Positions 56,528-64,000 of a stretch of DNA of 64,000 nucleotides are shown here, piece by piece. The DNA comes from Rheinheimera sp. (GTDB taxonomy: Bacteria; Pseudomonadota; Gammaproteobacteria; Enterobacterales; Alteromonadaceae): the NCBI GenBank assembly GCA_003543135.1, contig DPJG01000033.1, forward strand, positions 210,778 to 274,777. Direction: 5' to 3'. A program made the position numbers and the translations under genes. The stretch's first letter is position 1, and each line of letters opens with the position of its first letter. Under the pieces are notes generated by a model. The model ran no database searches and was not told where the DNA came from. It saw only the letters and a list, made by a program, of their open reading frames with translations.

Positions 56528-56676
56528 AGCGAACTTGAGAACACATCCAAACTTCTAAAATCCATCTTTGGTTCTGTGTTACTGATGTAATGAAGCTTTA
56601 GGTAATTAGCCATAAGGTAAGAAATGAAGGTCGTGCCACATCCACCTTTGCTATTTGCTACCAAAATACTTTTCAT
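56528..56676 (-). pseudogene. ParA/MinD-like ATPase fragment
   Basis: Start MKSILVANSKGGCGTTFISYLMANYL: a deviant Walker A (KGGxGTT) as in ParA/MinD/CpaE-like ATPases. About 50 codons are left before the IS remnant; the frame then runs on through IS sequence to 56440. It overlaps the preceding minus-strand ORF by ATGA, so the two were probably one operon. Confidence 0.55.
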
Positions 56677-56870
56677 AAAAATAGCCTTATCATCTGGGCA
56701 ACCGGACCTTCCGGTGCGCTATAAGACTGTTCGATAAAAAATCGATATTTTGGGGGCGAAATATCCCCGATAACCAAATTGCCGCGCAGATGGTCTAGGT
56801 CCGGTACCGGAAAAACTCCGTTCAGACTGATCAAAATAAGTTTGGTGATACTGCTAGTTGGCTGGTTCAC
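56673..56870 (-). CDS. Small hypothetical protein upstream of the ParA-like fragment
   Basis: 65 residues from a GTG, ending in an ATGA overlap with the ParA-like fragment. I do not recognise it. The AT-rich context and coupling to a partition-like ATPase fit plasmid- or element-derived DNA. Confidence 0.35.
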   Translation of the reverse strand: MNQPTSSITKLILISLNGVFPVPDLDHLRGNLVIGDISPPKYRFFIEQSYSAPEGPVAQMIRLFL

Positions 56871-57085
56871 ACCAGTTTTGGACTACACATAAATTACACA
56901 TGGCGGACAGGATATGGACCGGAAAGCCTATCAGAGGGTCTGAAAATATGCCATTTTTTGACCAAAAAACAACCAAAAATAGCTGTTAATACATCAAATT
57001 AAGTCACGTAAAACAAAGGCTAAATGATTGAAAATGTGAGAGATATGCAGATTAGGGAGATTTTTTACGATTGAAAAAAGTCATA

Positions 57086-57142
57086 TGGTGCCTGGGGTCG
57101 GACTCGAACCGACACGCTGTTTCCAGCGGCGGATTTTGAATC
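57086..57142 (-). other. 3' fragment of tRNA-Leu(CAA): probable attachment site
   Basis: On the minus strand this is GATTCAAAATC..., the variable arm CGCTG-GAAA-CAGCG, the T-arm GGTTCGAGTCC, the acceptor strand CCCAGGC and ACCA: 57 nt of tRNA-Leu(CAA) from the anticodon loop to the CCA end. The matching 5' half (acceptor GCCTGGG, D-arm, stem GCGGA) is absent; identity stops at 57143, next to two integrase genes. This is the usual scar at one end of an element integrated into a tRNA gene. By orientation the element lies to the right and an intact tRNA-Leu(CAA) should stand at its other end, outside the window. Confidence 0.8.
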
Positions 57143-57197
57143 GATTGCGCTTACGATTTATACCTTGATAAACAACAAGTTATAGATCAAAGGAGCA

Positions 57198-57218
57198 GAC
57201 TTTACACGGACTTTACAC
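57198..57218. repeat. Two direct copies of GACTTTACAC next to the att site
   Basis: Copies at 57198-57207 and 57209-57218, with an inverted AGTCTGTG nearby, between the tRNA fragment and the first integrase. They resemble arm-type integrase binding sites; the role is inferred. Confidence 0.45.
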
Positions 57219-57242
57219 AAAAGTCTGTGTCTAGCAGTCGTT

Positions 57243-58520
57243 ATGGCCACAGTAATTCACCGAAAAAAGCTCTCACCAACCCTCTCAATCTTCGTGCAAA
57301 GCAATTCAGCAAATTGGATAGCACGAATGAAGGTCAACCAAACTTACATCTCACGTACAACCAAAACAAGTTGTGAACAGGAAGCCACAGAACGCGCTTT
57401 CAGACTGCTGATTGAATATGAGATCAGGGTTAATTCTAACCTGATGCTGGTAAATAACAAGCGGTTTGGGCTTGTGGCCAGAAAGGTCATCAGCAATATG
57501 CAAACAGCCCTTGCTCTGGGGCAAGGCAAAGTCATCTACGCCGATTACATCAACGCCTTATGCAAATACCATATCCCCTTTTTCGAAAACGTCGCTATCA
57601 CCCATATTGATGACGAACTATTGGCAAAATTTAACCAATGGCGAATCGAAAAGCTCGGCCGCGTCCCCGCCAAATCGACGATCCTGAATCACAACGCGGC
57701 TTTTATGCAGATTTTTGACTATGCGGTAAAGAAAAAATGGCTGTTACCAAGTCAGGTGCCGACACTGGAGAACAAGGGTGTTAGCGGCCAACGCAGAGCG
57801 GCGCTGAGTCCCCAAGAGTACCTGACGGTACGAAAACAAATTGAACAATTGATGCACAACAGCAGGAAAGAAGTTACTCGGCAAATCAGAGAGTTACTAC
57901 TCGACTATATGGACTTTGCGATATGCACAGGAATGCGGCCAGGGACTGAGATTGACCAGTTAACTTGGTCTGACCTACAGCCGGAACTAAACCACTCAAA
58001 ATTGCTGTTCTTCGTTGCTGTGCGAAAAGGTAAAACCACCAAATACACAGGAACCAGAGAGATCGTTTGCAAGGAGGCAGTCATTAACGTCATTAGCAGA
58101 CTGACCAGTCGATTTCCTCATCGACGAGCGGACGACAAAATCTTTGTCTTACCCTGCGGTAAACCAGTGAAAGAACTTCCAAGACATTTTGACAGGGCCC
58201 TAAATGAGATAGGATTGAAAGAGTCAAAACAAGGCCAACGCACCCTCTATTCACTCAGGCATAGCTACATCACTTGGGAGCTAATGGCTCAAAACGTCAC
58301 AATTGACGTTATTGCACGCCAATGCGGGACTGGTATCCAAATGATTGAACAGCATTACAGCCATGTGGTGCCGAAAATGTTTAGGTCTAAACTTTCTGGC
58401 GTTGATTTGGGTGAAGATTTAAAGGTGACGGCAGAACTTAGCCATGTGACCTACACAACAAAGTTATTGACAGAAATGGAAATTTGGATGAAAAACTACC
58501 GCAGCAGGCAATACATATAG
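57243..58520 (+). CDS. Tyrosine recombinase / integrase 1
   Basis: 425 residues. N-terminal SAM-like core-binding domain (about 75-180), then a catalytic domain with R232 in CTGMRPGTEIDQLTW, box II YSLRHSYITW (R339, H340; the usual His of H-x-x-R is Tyr) and nucleophile Y372 in EQHYSHV. It lies 100 bases from the tRNA-Leu fragment, as expected for an element integrase. The second recombinase gene starts seven bases after its stop. Base composition is more AT-rich than the chromosome to the left. Confidence 0.92.
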   Translation: MATVIHRKKLSPTLSIFVQSNSANWIARMKVNQTYISRTTKTSCEQEATERAFRLLIEYEIRVNSNLMLVNNKRFGLVARKVISNMQTALALGQGKVIYADYINALCKYHIPFFENVAITHIDDELLAKFNQWRIEKLGRVPAKSTILNHNAAFMQIFDYAVKKKWLLPSQVPTLENKGVSGQRRAALSPQEYLTVRKQIEQLMHNSRKEVTRQIRELLLDYMDFAICTGMRPGTEIDQLTWSDLQPELNHSKLLFFVAVRKGKTTKYTGTREIVCKEAVINVISRLTSRFPHRRADDKIFVLPCGKPVKELPRHFDRALNEIGLKESKQGQRTLYSLRHSYITWELMAQNVTIDVIARQCGTGIQMIEQHYSHVVPKMFRSKLSGVDLGEDLKVTAELSHVTYTTKLLTEMEIWMKNYRSRQYI

Positions 58521-58527
58521 GAATAGT

Positions 58528-59799
58528 ATGGGGCGCGTAGTCAAAGCATTAGATCTCGGTGTTGATGGCTTGAATGTTTCGCTACACAGCGATTCAAATT
58601 ACTGGCGCGCCAGAGTTCGGCTACAAAGTGGCAAATGGATCACCAAATCGCTTAAAACCGAGTCTGAAAAAGAAGCGACCGTACTGGCTGTAAAGCTGCA
58701 TACCGAGCTAACTTTGAATGGTTCGAGTATGGCTAAAGGAAAGGGACATTCCTTTAGAAAGCTTGCTGATGAAGTGATCCAAGAGATTGAGTCTGCCCCA
58801 TCAAATAATAAATCAGAAAAGCACTATGCCAGTCTAATCACAAAATTCACTGAACATTTTTTTAAAGACTTAGAGATTGAATCAATAACGAACAAAAATA
58901 TTCAGGATTATTACAGATGGCGTGAAGCGACTTACGGTGCATTATCAAAGTCTTCGCTAAACAAGCACAATATTGCATTAAGAAAGGTTTTTACCAGAGC
59001 AATAGGTAAAGACATACCCATAAGAATTGATCTTCGAAACCTTGAAAATAATGGTAGTAAGGCCAGTCCACGAGATGCATTTACTCTTGAAGAAATTGAC
59101 CGCATCCAAGACCATTTGATTGCGACCAAGAAGACATCACCAAACCCCAATGAGAGAGAAACAGCAGCGATACTGTTCGACATCATGGAATTCATCTTAT
59201 GCAGTGGTGTCCGAGCTGGAGAGGAATACTACAACGTAAAATGGGGGGACATTCAGATAACACTGGAGAATGGCATACCAGCACTCAGAGTAATCATTAA
59301 AAAGGGTAAAACGGGCCCAAGACCGATTATCGTCAGAACCAGCTTCATCGCGTCTATCAACCAAATGGCCAAAAACTTTCCAGAGCGGACTAAGGACGAT
59401 TACCTATTCCGGTTTAAAGACGGAACGAGGCCGTCGAAGGAAAACATCAGTAGGTATTTCACCAACGTATTAAAGCGCCTCAACATCAGACGCGAAGGTG
59501 AAAGCGTTAAGACTCTGTACTCATTGAGACATTCATTTATCACGTGGCATCTGATTGATGGCATAGAGACATTCTCTTTAACGAAGCAATGTGGAACCAG
59601 CGTCAGTATGCTGGAAAAGCACTATGAAAAAGTCAAAGTTGAGGACGAAATCGCACGTCTTTCAGGGATAACGAATATCTCGGACAAGTCAGAGAATGAA
59701 TATTCAGCAACCAAAGAAGCGTCTGAAAAATATAAGAAAAATGCAGACAGGCTGTACAAAGAGCTTTTAAATAACTGTAAGGAAAGAGGTTTTCCTTAG
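58528..59799 (+). CDS. Tyrosine recombinase / integrase 2
   Basis: 423 residues, same family and layout as the upstream integrase but clearly diverged: R229 in CSGVRAGEEYYNVKW, YSLRHSFITWHL and nucleophile Y366 in EKHYEKV. All catalytic residues appear intact. A charged C-terminal tail (about 385-423) is unlike the first protein. Tandem with the first in one transcript. It may act with the first as a heteromeric recombinase, or as an accessory excision or target-selection factor. Confidence 0.92.
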   Translation: MGRVVKALDLGVDGLNVSLHSDSNYWRARVRLQSGKWITKSLKTESEKEATVLAVKLHTELTLNGSSMAKGKGHSFRKLADEVIQEIESAPSNNKSEKHYASLITKFTEHFFKDLEIESITNKNIQDYYRWREATYGALSKSSLNKHNIALRKVFTRAIGKDIPIRIDLRNLENNGSKASPRDAFTLEEIDRIQDHLIATKKTSPNPNERETAAILFDIMEFILCSGVRAGEEYYNVKWGDIQITLENGIPALRVIIKKGKTGPRPIIVRTSFIASINQMAKNFPERTKDDYLFRFKDGTRPSKENISRYFTNVLKRLNIRREGESVKTLYSLRHSFITWHLIDGIETFSLTKQCGTSVSMLEKHYEKVKVEDEIARLSGITNISDKSENEYSATKEASEKYKKNADRLYKELLNNCKERGFP

Positions 59800-59981
59800 C
59801 TTTCAGACATTGATAGAGCTTTTTATTGTTATGCTGACAGACACCAGCACAAAACTGGTAACTGTCAGATCAAGTCTGAGCTAGTACAATTTAAGAACTT
59901 GGTATCCTATTCCGACGGCGTTGCCATTCGGATTTTATCAAACACTTTAAATGCGATGATTTATCAAAAAATTTTTAATCG

Positions 59982-60287
59982 TCAGAATTCGTCGTTGAAC
60001 TGACCCAGAACATCCATACGCTGATGCAACACACGCGCTATTTCAATGATGTCTTTTGCAGCGGTACGGTAGAAAATGATATGTTTACCGCATGGAAAGC
60101 TGCGTGCACCGCCATAAATTTCTGCTCGCTCTCGGCCTAAGTTGGGGTTATCAGCTAGCGCCAGCATTGTTTTGTCCAAGCTTTCTAAATACGCTCTGGC
60201 CTGAATGCTGCCCCAATTGGTAATGGTCGCCGCGGAAATTTCCCGAAGGTCTGCCTCGGCCAGCCGAGAAAGACGGTAACTAGCCAT
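59982..60287 (-). CDS. parE: ParE/RelE-family toxin
   Basis: 101 residues. ParE toxin fold: YRLSRLAEADLREISAATITNWG, RAYLESLDKTMLALADNPNLGRERAE and HIIFYRTAAKDIIEIARVLHQRMD. ParE toxins poison DNA gyrase. It overlaps the antitoxin gene by eight bases, which is the normal order (antitoxin first). Confidence 0.92.
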   Translation of the reverse strand: MASYRLSRLAEADLREISAATITNWGSIQARAYLESLDKTMLALADNPNLGRERAEIYGGARSFPCGKHIIFYRTAAKDIIEIARVLHQRMDVLGQFNDEF

Positions 60288-60534
60288 TCATGCTCCGGTT
60301 CACTTCGTCAAAAATATCCAGCGCACTTTTTGGTGAAAGTTCACCCGCAGATAGCTGTTCAAAGCCTCTCGCAACTTCTTGTCGCAAAACATCCAACTGT
60401 TGCTGCTTTAACATGTCTTTTTCAAACAATAAGCGCAGTCCGTCGCGAATAACCTCGCTGGCTGAGGTATACATACCTGACGCGACTTTTTCGTGAATGC
60501 GTTTTTCAAACTCACTGCCTAATGTGATGTTCAT
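60280..60534 (-). CDS. parD: ParD-family antitoxin
   Basis: 84 residues from the ATG at 60534, which has AAGGAGA upstream; earlier in-frame codons are rejected. N-terminal ribbon-helix-helix (MNITLGSEFEKRIHEKVASG, YTSASEVIRDGLRLLFE), C-terminal toxin-binding tail. It neutralises ParE and represses its own operon; a palindrome lies just upstream. Confidence 0.93.
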   Translation of the reverse strand: MNITLGSEFEKRIHEKVASGMYTSASEVIRDGLRLLFEKDMLKQQQLDVLRQEVARGFEQLSAGELSPKSALDIFDEVNRSMNG

Positions 60535-60560
60535 ATAGATCTCCTTAAGAGCGTGCCACA

Positions 60561-60584
60561 TGCATAATATGCGCATATCATGCA
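60561..60584. promoter_or_regulatory. Palindromic operator upstream of parDE
   Basis: A perfect ATATGCGCATAT (60567-60578) framed by TGCAT and ATGCA, giving a 24-base near-palindrome 27 bases before the parD start. This is the expected place for ParD autoregulation. Confidence 0.6.
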
Positions 60585-60944
60585 CTTGGCAACTTCTAGG
60601 ACAACGCAATTTTTGGACAGTCTTAGGACTGTTTGTTTGCATCCGAAACTGCTCCTCAGCATTGAATCTCCAACTTCGGGAGCAGCTTACGCGTCGTTGA
60701 AATGGACCTGAGTTGTAGTCGCAGACACCATATGATGGACAAGAGCAGCTCTATGCCAATCGCGGCTATTCGATGTTGACTGAGCCTGTAGACCGCTAAC
60801 AGCATCAAACGGATGGCTCGTGGCCAATCCGCCATCGCCACCACTGCGTTCGCCCGTTCGCGCCTCCCGCGCTCACTCTTAACCGCTCACTCCGCGGCTG
60901 CCGATGCTGGATTTGTTCGAATGTGGGAACAGCGGCTTTGTGCC
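60585..60944. other. 360-base region between parD and IS1182-type element
   Basis: No convincing gene. A 62-residue minus-strand frame (60656-60844) with hydrophobic stretches has no clear ribosome site. Two hairpins are visible: ACAGTC/GACTGT (60617-60632) and CTGCTCC/GGAGCAG (60649-60685). I considered an integron attC site but see no matching core sequences. Confidence 0.4.
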
Positions 60945-61653
60945 CAGGCTGTGTAAAAACCCTTGATCACCTTTTGGTCTAAGTACAAGGTGCTTATGAT
61001 CAATTGGTCTTAGCTACCGATCCAATTTCAAAGCCAAGTTCAGTATCATCAGATGGTCAGCACAGCTAGGGAGATTCTCATATGTCTCACCATATTGCGG
61101 GTCAATCAAGGCATCAATCCACACTCTTTCCAGAGCTCATGGACGACTTTGTCAGCGAAGATAATCCAGTGCGAGTGATTGATGTCTTTGTTGAGCATCT
61201 AGATTTGCTCGACCTAGGTTTTGAAAGCGTCAATCCCAAGGCAACTGGCCGTCCAGGTTATCACCACAATTCCCGGTCATAAGGAAACAGAGCGTTGAGC
61301 ATCCGTTTGGTACGATAAAAATGTGGATGGGAGCGACGCACTTTTTGACTAAACGCCTCAAAAATGTGAGCACTGAAATCAGCCTCAGTGTGCTTGCTTA
61401 CAACCTGAAACGGATGATGACGATACTGGGAACTGTCGGTTTGATGGCTGCAGTCAGGCAGAGTTGAAAATCAATCGGCCTAACCGCATCAAATATCAGC
61501 GCCAAGAGCCAAACCACGCTGTTTTTAAAACCCTACATACTGCAAGCTAAAAATTAGCATCAGCACCTTGTGAGTGTGATAGCCGCCATTCGGGTGCTTA
61601 AACGCAGCCCAAATCGATAGTTGTTGATGGAATCGCTGTTTTTACACAGCCTG
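60945..61653. mobile_element. Internally deleted IS1182-family element (709 bp)
   Basis: Perfect 16-bp terminal inverted repeats CAGGCTGTGTAAAAAC (60945-60960) and its complement (61638-61653) enclose both ends of an IS1182-type transposase gene with the middle missing. Both ends are intact, so it could still be moved in trans. TGTGCC occurs just outside each end, but I cannot call a target duplication with confidence. Confidence 0.85.
61082..61467 (+). pseudogene. IS1182-family transposase, N and C termini fused by deletion
   Basis: N-terminal part from 61082 has LFPELMDDFVSEDNPVRVID and LGFESVNPKATGRPGYH, diagnostic of IS1182 transposases, and stops at a TAA near 61280. In another frame from about 61276 the C-terminal part VEHPFGTIKMWMGATHFLTKRL and NVSTEISLSVLAYNLKRMM follows to a TGA at 61465-61467. 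Several hundred codons in between are absent and the frame is broken. Confidence 0.88.
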
Positions 61654-61873
61654 TGCCAAAAGTCAGACATACCTAAACCAGAGCGTTTTCTTATAACTGA
61701 GGCATGTCATACCCGGAAAAAAAATACTCAACATATTCGTGATAAAAATTGGTTGCAAAAAATTAAATATATCTCCAGTATTTCATTCTAAATTAAAACA
61801 TTGGATAACGTTACGATTACAGGAAAGCAATAAACTCAAAAAGTACATTTTTAGCAAATAAGGATGTTTCACA

Positions 61874-62134
61874 ATGAAAAATGCATTATTACTTTTAGCC
61901 GCAACGACTTTGTTAACTGCTTGCTCAGATTCAATAACAGGTCAAGCCTGTTTAGGTAAACGCGGCGATACGTTAGTTGAGCACCTAGAAGGTCAATGTA
62001 AGCCTGGTGACGCTATAGCGACTAAAAATCCTGTTTACTTCTGTGACTTTAATTACTCCATAGCTTACAACGATTATAATTCTGCAATTTGCATTTATAG
62101 CGGCGACAAAAAAGAAAGAATATTAGCCGAATAA
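61874..62134 (+). CDS. Small lipoprotein of unknown function
   Basis: 86 residues with lipobox LLTAC (C17), then a short mature part containing Cys residues (GQACLGKRGDTL, GQCKPGD, VYFCDFNY, ICIYSGD) that may pair. AAGGATG lies upstream. No family recognised. It is located in the mobile region before the Sel1 protein gene. Confidence 0.6.
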   Translation: MKNALLLLAATTLLTACSDSITGQACLGKRGDTLVEHLEGQCKPGDAIATKNPVYFCDFNYSIAYNDYNSAICIYSGDKKERILAE

Positions 62135-62228
62135 TTAGATAGTAAAAATTGTCATGTCTACATTATCCGGGCAATCACACGTTTTTTATTTTAAAGGTTA
62201 AGTTATTTTTATTCTGCAGGGTTTAAGC

Positions 62229-63467
62229 ATGAAGCTAAAGGCACTTTTCGTTTATTTTATTTGTTTTGCTGCAACCGCTGCAATTGATGATTATGATGCT
62301 GGATTGGTATGCCTCAATTTCAACAATTTTTCATGTGCTATTGTTGAGTTTCAGAAGGCAGCTACCCAAGGAGATGCAAGAGCGCAAAACGCCCTTGGAT
62401 GGATGTACGACAATGGTCGCGGTGTAAAGCAAGACAGTACTAAAGCTTTTGAGTGGTATCAGAAGGCTGCTGAACAGGGAAATGCGATTGCGCAATACAA
62501 CTTAGGTTTACAGTACAGCAAAGGCCTCGGTATAAAGCAGGATAATGCTAGAGCTGTTGAGTGGTTTCATAAGGCAGCAACCCAAGGCATTGCGAGTGCG
62601 CAAAACGACTTGGGTTTTATGTACGACAATGGTCGCGGTGTAAAGCAGGACAGTGCTAAAGCTTTTGAGTGGTATCAGAAGGCTGCTGCCCAAGGAGATG
62701 CGATTGCGCAATACAACTTAGGCCAAAGGTACAGAACAGGTCTTGGTATAAAACAGGATTATGTCAAAGCTGTTGAGTGGTATCAGAAGGCCGCTGCCCA
62801 AGGGATTGCAAGTGCGCAAAACGCGTTAGGTGGGATGTACGAGCTTGGTCTGGGTGTAAAGCAAGATGATTCTAAAGCTATTGATTGGTATCAGAAGGCT
62901 GCGGCCCAAGGAGATGCATCTGCTAAAAAACAACTGCTGCACTTAAGTAGAATTGGAACTTGTACTAAATCAGCGAAAACTGAACTTTTTGGCGTTTTGA
63001 TTAAGTGCGCTAATCGTGACCAATTGAGGGAGGCCGTCAAACAAGCGGGGCTAGGAGTAAAACGTGAAAATAAGAATTACTGGACGGACGTCTATCTTTC
63101 TGACAAAGCATTAAAAGGTAGTAGTGAATTAGAAATTATTTACACTGCAAAAGATATATTTGCAAAAGCTCAGTATACCTTTCCAAGTCATCTTGATGCA
63201 GACCAGATAGTCCATGTACGCGATTTTGTAGCAAATAAATATGGTAATCCAACAACTTCTACGGGAAATACAACCTTGGGGGATGCCAGTTTTGAATGGC
63301 GCCTAGTTGACGGTATTATACTTACAGTCTCAAGAGGTTGGCCTGATACGACGACATATTTAAGCTTTACTCACCCCAAAAATCACAAAGAAGCGCGAGA
63401 TGAGTATGAGCAGCATAGCAAAGAGCAGGCAGCTAAAGAATACAATAAGCAAAGCAATGCATTCTAG
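62229..63467 (+). CDS. Secreted Sel1-repeat protein with C-terminal domain
   Basis: 412 residues. Signal peptide to about ATAA, then six Sel1-like repeats (about residues 37-250), each 36 residues, e.g. AQNALGWMYDNGRGVKQDS and FEWYQKAA. Odd and even repeats alternate in type and the DNA repeats at 216 bases. The C-terminal part (about 250-395) is not repetitive: FGVLIKCANRDQLREAV and DASFEWRLVDGIILTVSRG suggest a compact beta-rich domain I do not recognise. Sel1 proteins mostly mediate protein-protein contacts. Confidence 0.85.
   Translation: MKLKALFVYFICFAATAAIDDYDAGLVCLNFNNFSCAIVEFQKAATQGDARAQNALGWMYDNGRGVKQDSTKAFEWYQKAAEQGNAIAQYNLGLQYSKGLGIKQDNARAVEWFHKAATQGIASAQNDLGFMYDNGRGVKQDSAKAFEWYQKAAAQGDAIAQYNLGQRYRTGLGIKQDYVKAVEWYQKAAAQGIASAQNALGGMYELGLGVKQDDSKAIDWYQKAAAQGDASAKKQLLHLSRIGTCTKSAKTELFGVLIKCANRDQLREAVKQAGLGVKRENKNYWTDVYLSDKALKGSSELEIIYTAKDIFAKAQYTFPSHLDADQIVHVRDFVANKYGNPTTSTGNTTLGDASFEWRLVDGIILTVSRGWPDTTTYLSFTHPKNHKEARDEYEQHSKEQAAKEYNKQSNAF
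62382..62940 (+). repeat. 216-base higher-order repeat inside the Sel1 gene
   Basis: Nearly identical segments begin at 62382, 62598 and 62814 (GCGCAAAAC...), exactly 216 bases apart, i.e. two 36-residue Sel1 units per repeat. The array can gain or lose two-repeat units by recombination without frameshift. Confidence 0.8.
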
Positions 63468-63551
63468 CTTCGTAAACGAAACGCGTTTTATCGCAGAGAT
63501 CTCACTAAGAGGGTATTGTTAATAGGATGCCCATCAATCTCCTGGGACACG

Positions 63552-63791
63552 TTAAGTTAAGTTATATGTCTTCATAAGCTCTGACACACTCACAGGTCTT
63601 TTGATTTCTGAAAGGTCAATGTTTCGGCTTCCAACCTGCACCGATCCTGCAAGCACTTTGGCTTTCTGCTCAGGCGAGACTGTCGTTTCCTGGCCAAGTA
63701 CATCATATGTCTGCATAAACTCTGACACATCCACAGTTCTTTCGATTTCTGAAAGGTCAATGTCAGCGCACTTATCTGTTTTATCTTCCAT
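63552..63791 (-). CDS. Small protein with two copies of a 20-residue motif
   Basis: 79 residues. The motif at 11-30 (IDLSEIERTVDVSEFMQTYD) is repeated at 58-77 (IDLSEIKRPVSVSELMKTYN); 14 of 20 residues are identical. The acidic, Cys-poor linker between them holds TVSPEQKAKVLAG. No signal peptide. I do not recognise a family. The ribosome site is weak (GGTG), so expression is uncertain; the duplication argues that it is real coding sequence. Confidence 0.55.
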   Translation of the reverse strand: MEDKTDKCADIDLSEIERTVDVSEFMQTYDVLGQETTVSPEQKAKVLAGSVQVGSRNIDLSEIKRPVSVSELMKTYNLT

Positions 63792-64000
63792 TTTGACACC
63801 AATACATTTAAGAGTTAATTATCAATTTCAAATATTATATCTTTCTAAAAATGCCGCACATTGACAAAAATCCTGAAGAATATTAATTATTATTAATCAA
63901 GCAACAAAGCACCAGCATAAACACAGTAAAAAACACATCAACACTGTGTATATTCTTAGTCATTGAGCAATATCTCTAAATAACTGTGCGAATTAATAGA

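Noticed and set aside
57086-57180. Intact tRNA-Leu gene
   Set aside because: The 5' acceptor strand and D-arm are missing and the anticodon stem does not pair, so only a 3' fragment is present.
57243-59799. RIT (three-recombinase) element
   Set aside because: Only two recombinase genes; the next gene is parE on the other strand.
60656-60844. 62-residue minus-strand frame with hydrophobic stretches
   Set aside because: Weak start, no family, GC-rich context; not enough to call a gene.
60585-60944. Integron attC-type site
   Set aside because: Hairpins are present but no core-site sequences of the usual kind could be matched.

Overview
The window reads as chromosome of a gammaproteobacterium of the Rheinheimera/Alishewanella/Alteromonadales type. 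The housekeeping proteins (GlnB, ValS, PepA, LptF/LptG, HolC, PqiABC, MepM-AnmK/TyrS) look like gammaproteobacterial versions, and the mix of a type IV pilus minor-pilin operon, several orphan periplasmic binding proteins and a DUF4870 protein fits that group. The genus is an inference from protein character, not from a database search.

Layout. (1) 1-1480: an AlgZ/LytS-type histidine kinase (cut by the window edge) and its AlgR/LytTR response regulator. (2) 1679-7997: a minor-pilin operon fimT/U-pilV-pilW-pilX-pilY1-pilE. In Pseudomonas the AlgZ(FimS)/AlgR pair controls this operon, and here the two lie side by side. (3) 8074-12514: a second, more divergent pilin-type set (PilV-, PilW-, PilX-like, a short PilY1-like protein without the von Willebrand domain, PilE-like) with a convergent FimT-like gene. 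(4) 12691-18421: nadE-glnB, then pqiABC (MCE-type intermembrane lipid transport). (5) 18520-32311: conserved core genes anmK, mepM, tyrS, a lipoprotein hydrolase, an SPFH/ribbon-helix-helix pair, valS-holC, pepA, lptF-lptG. (6) 32350-40324: orphan solute-binding proteins, DUF4870, TrkH with a KdpD/KdpE-like two-component system, DUF2252, and a small outer-membrane-type protein. (7) 40627-45669: yhiI-rbbA-yhhJ-type export ABC operon. (8) 45794-55817: accessory metabolism (LysR/DJ-1, YghU, LysR/YcaC, VOC protein), two more orphan binding proteins, an orphan lysozyme-like protein, DUF4826 and TPR proteins.

(9) 56157 to the end is mobile or degraded DNA. A PAS-sensor gene is cut off by an IS5-family remnant, followed by two small minus-strand ORFs, one of them a ParA/MinD-like fragment. 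A 57-nt 3' fragment of tRNA-Leu(CAA) at 57086-57142 then marks what I read as the left attachment site of an integrated element. Inside the element are two tandem tyrosine recombinases, a parDE toxin-antitoxin pair with a palindromic operator, a 709-bp internally deleted IS1182-family element, a small lipoprotein, a Sel1-repeat protein built from 216-bp duplications, and a 79-residue protein with a duplicated motif. By tRNA polarity the element should continue past the right edge to an intact tRNA-Leu(CAA).

The most unusual parts are the second pilin set with its short PilY1-like protein, the pairing of TrkH with a Kdp-type regulatory pair without KdpFABC, several palindromes and tandem repeats in promoter regions, and the element with paired integrases. 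I found no CRISPR array, rRNA, intact tRNA or riboswitch.
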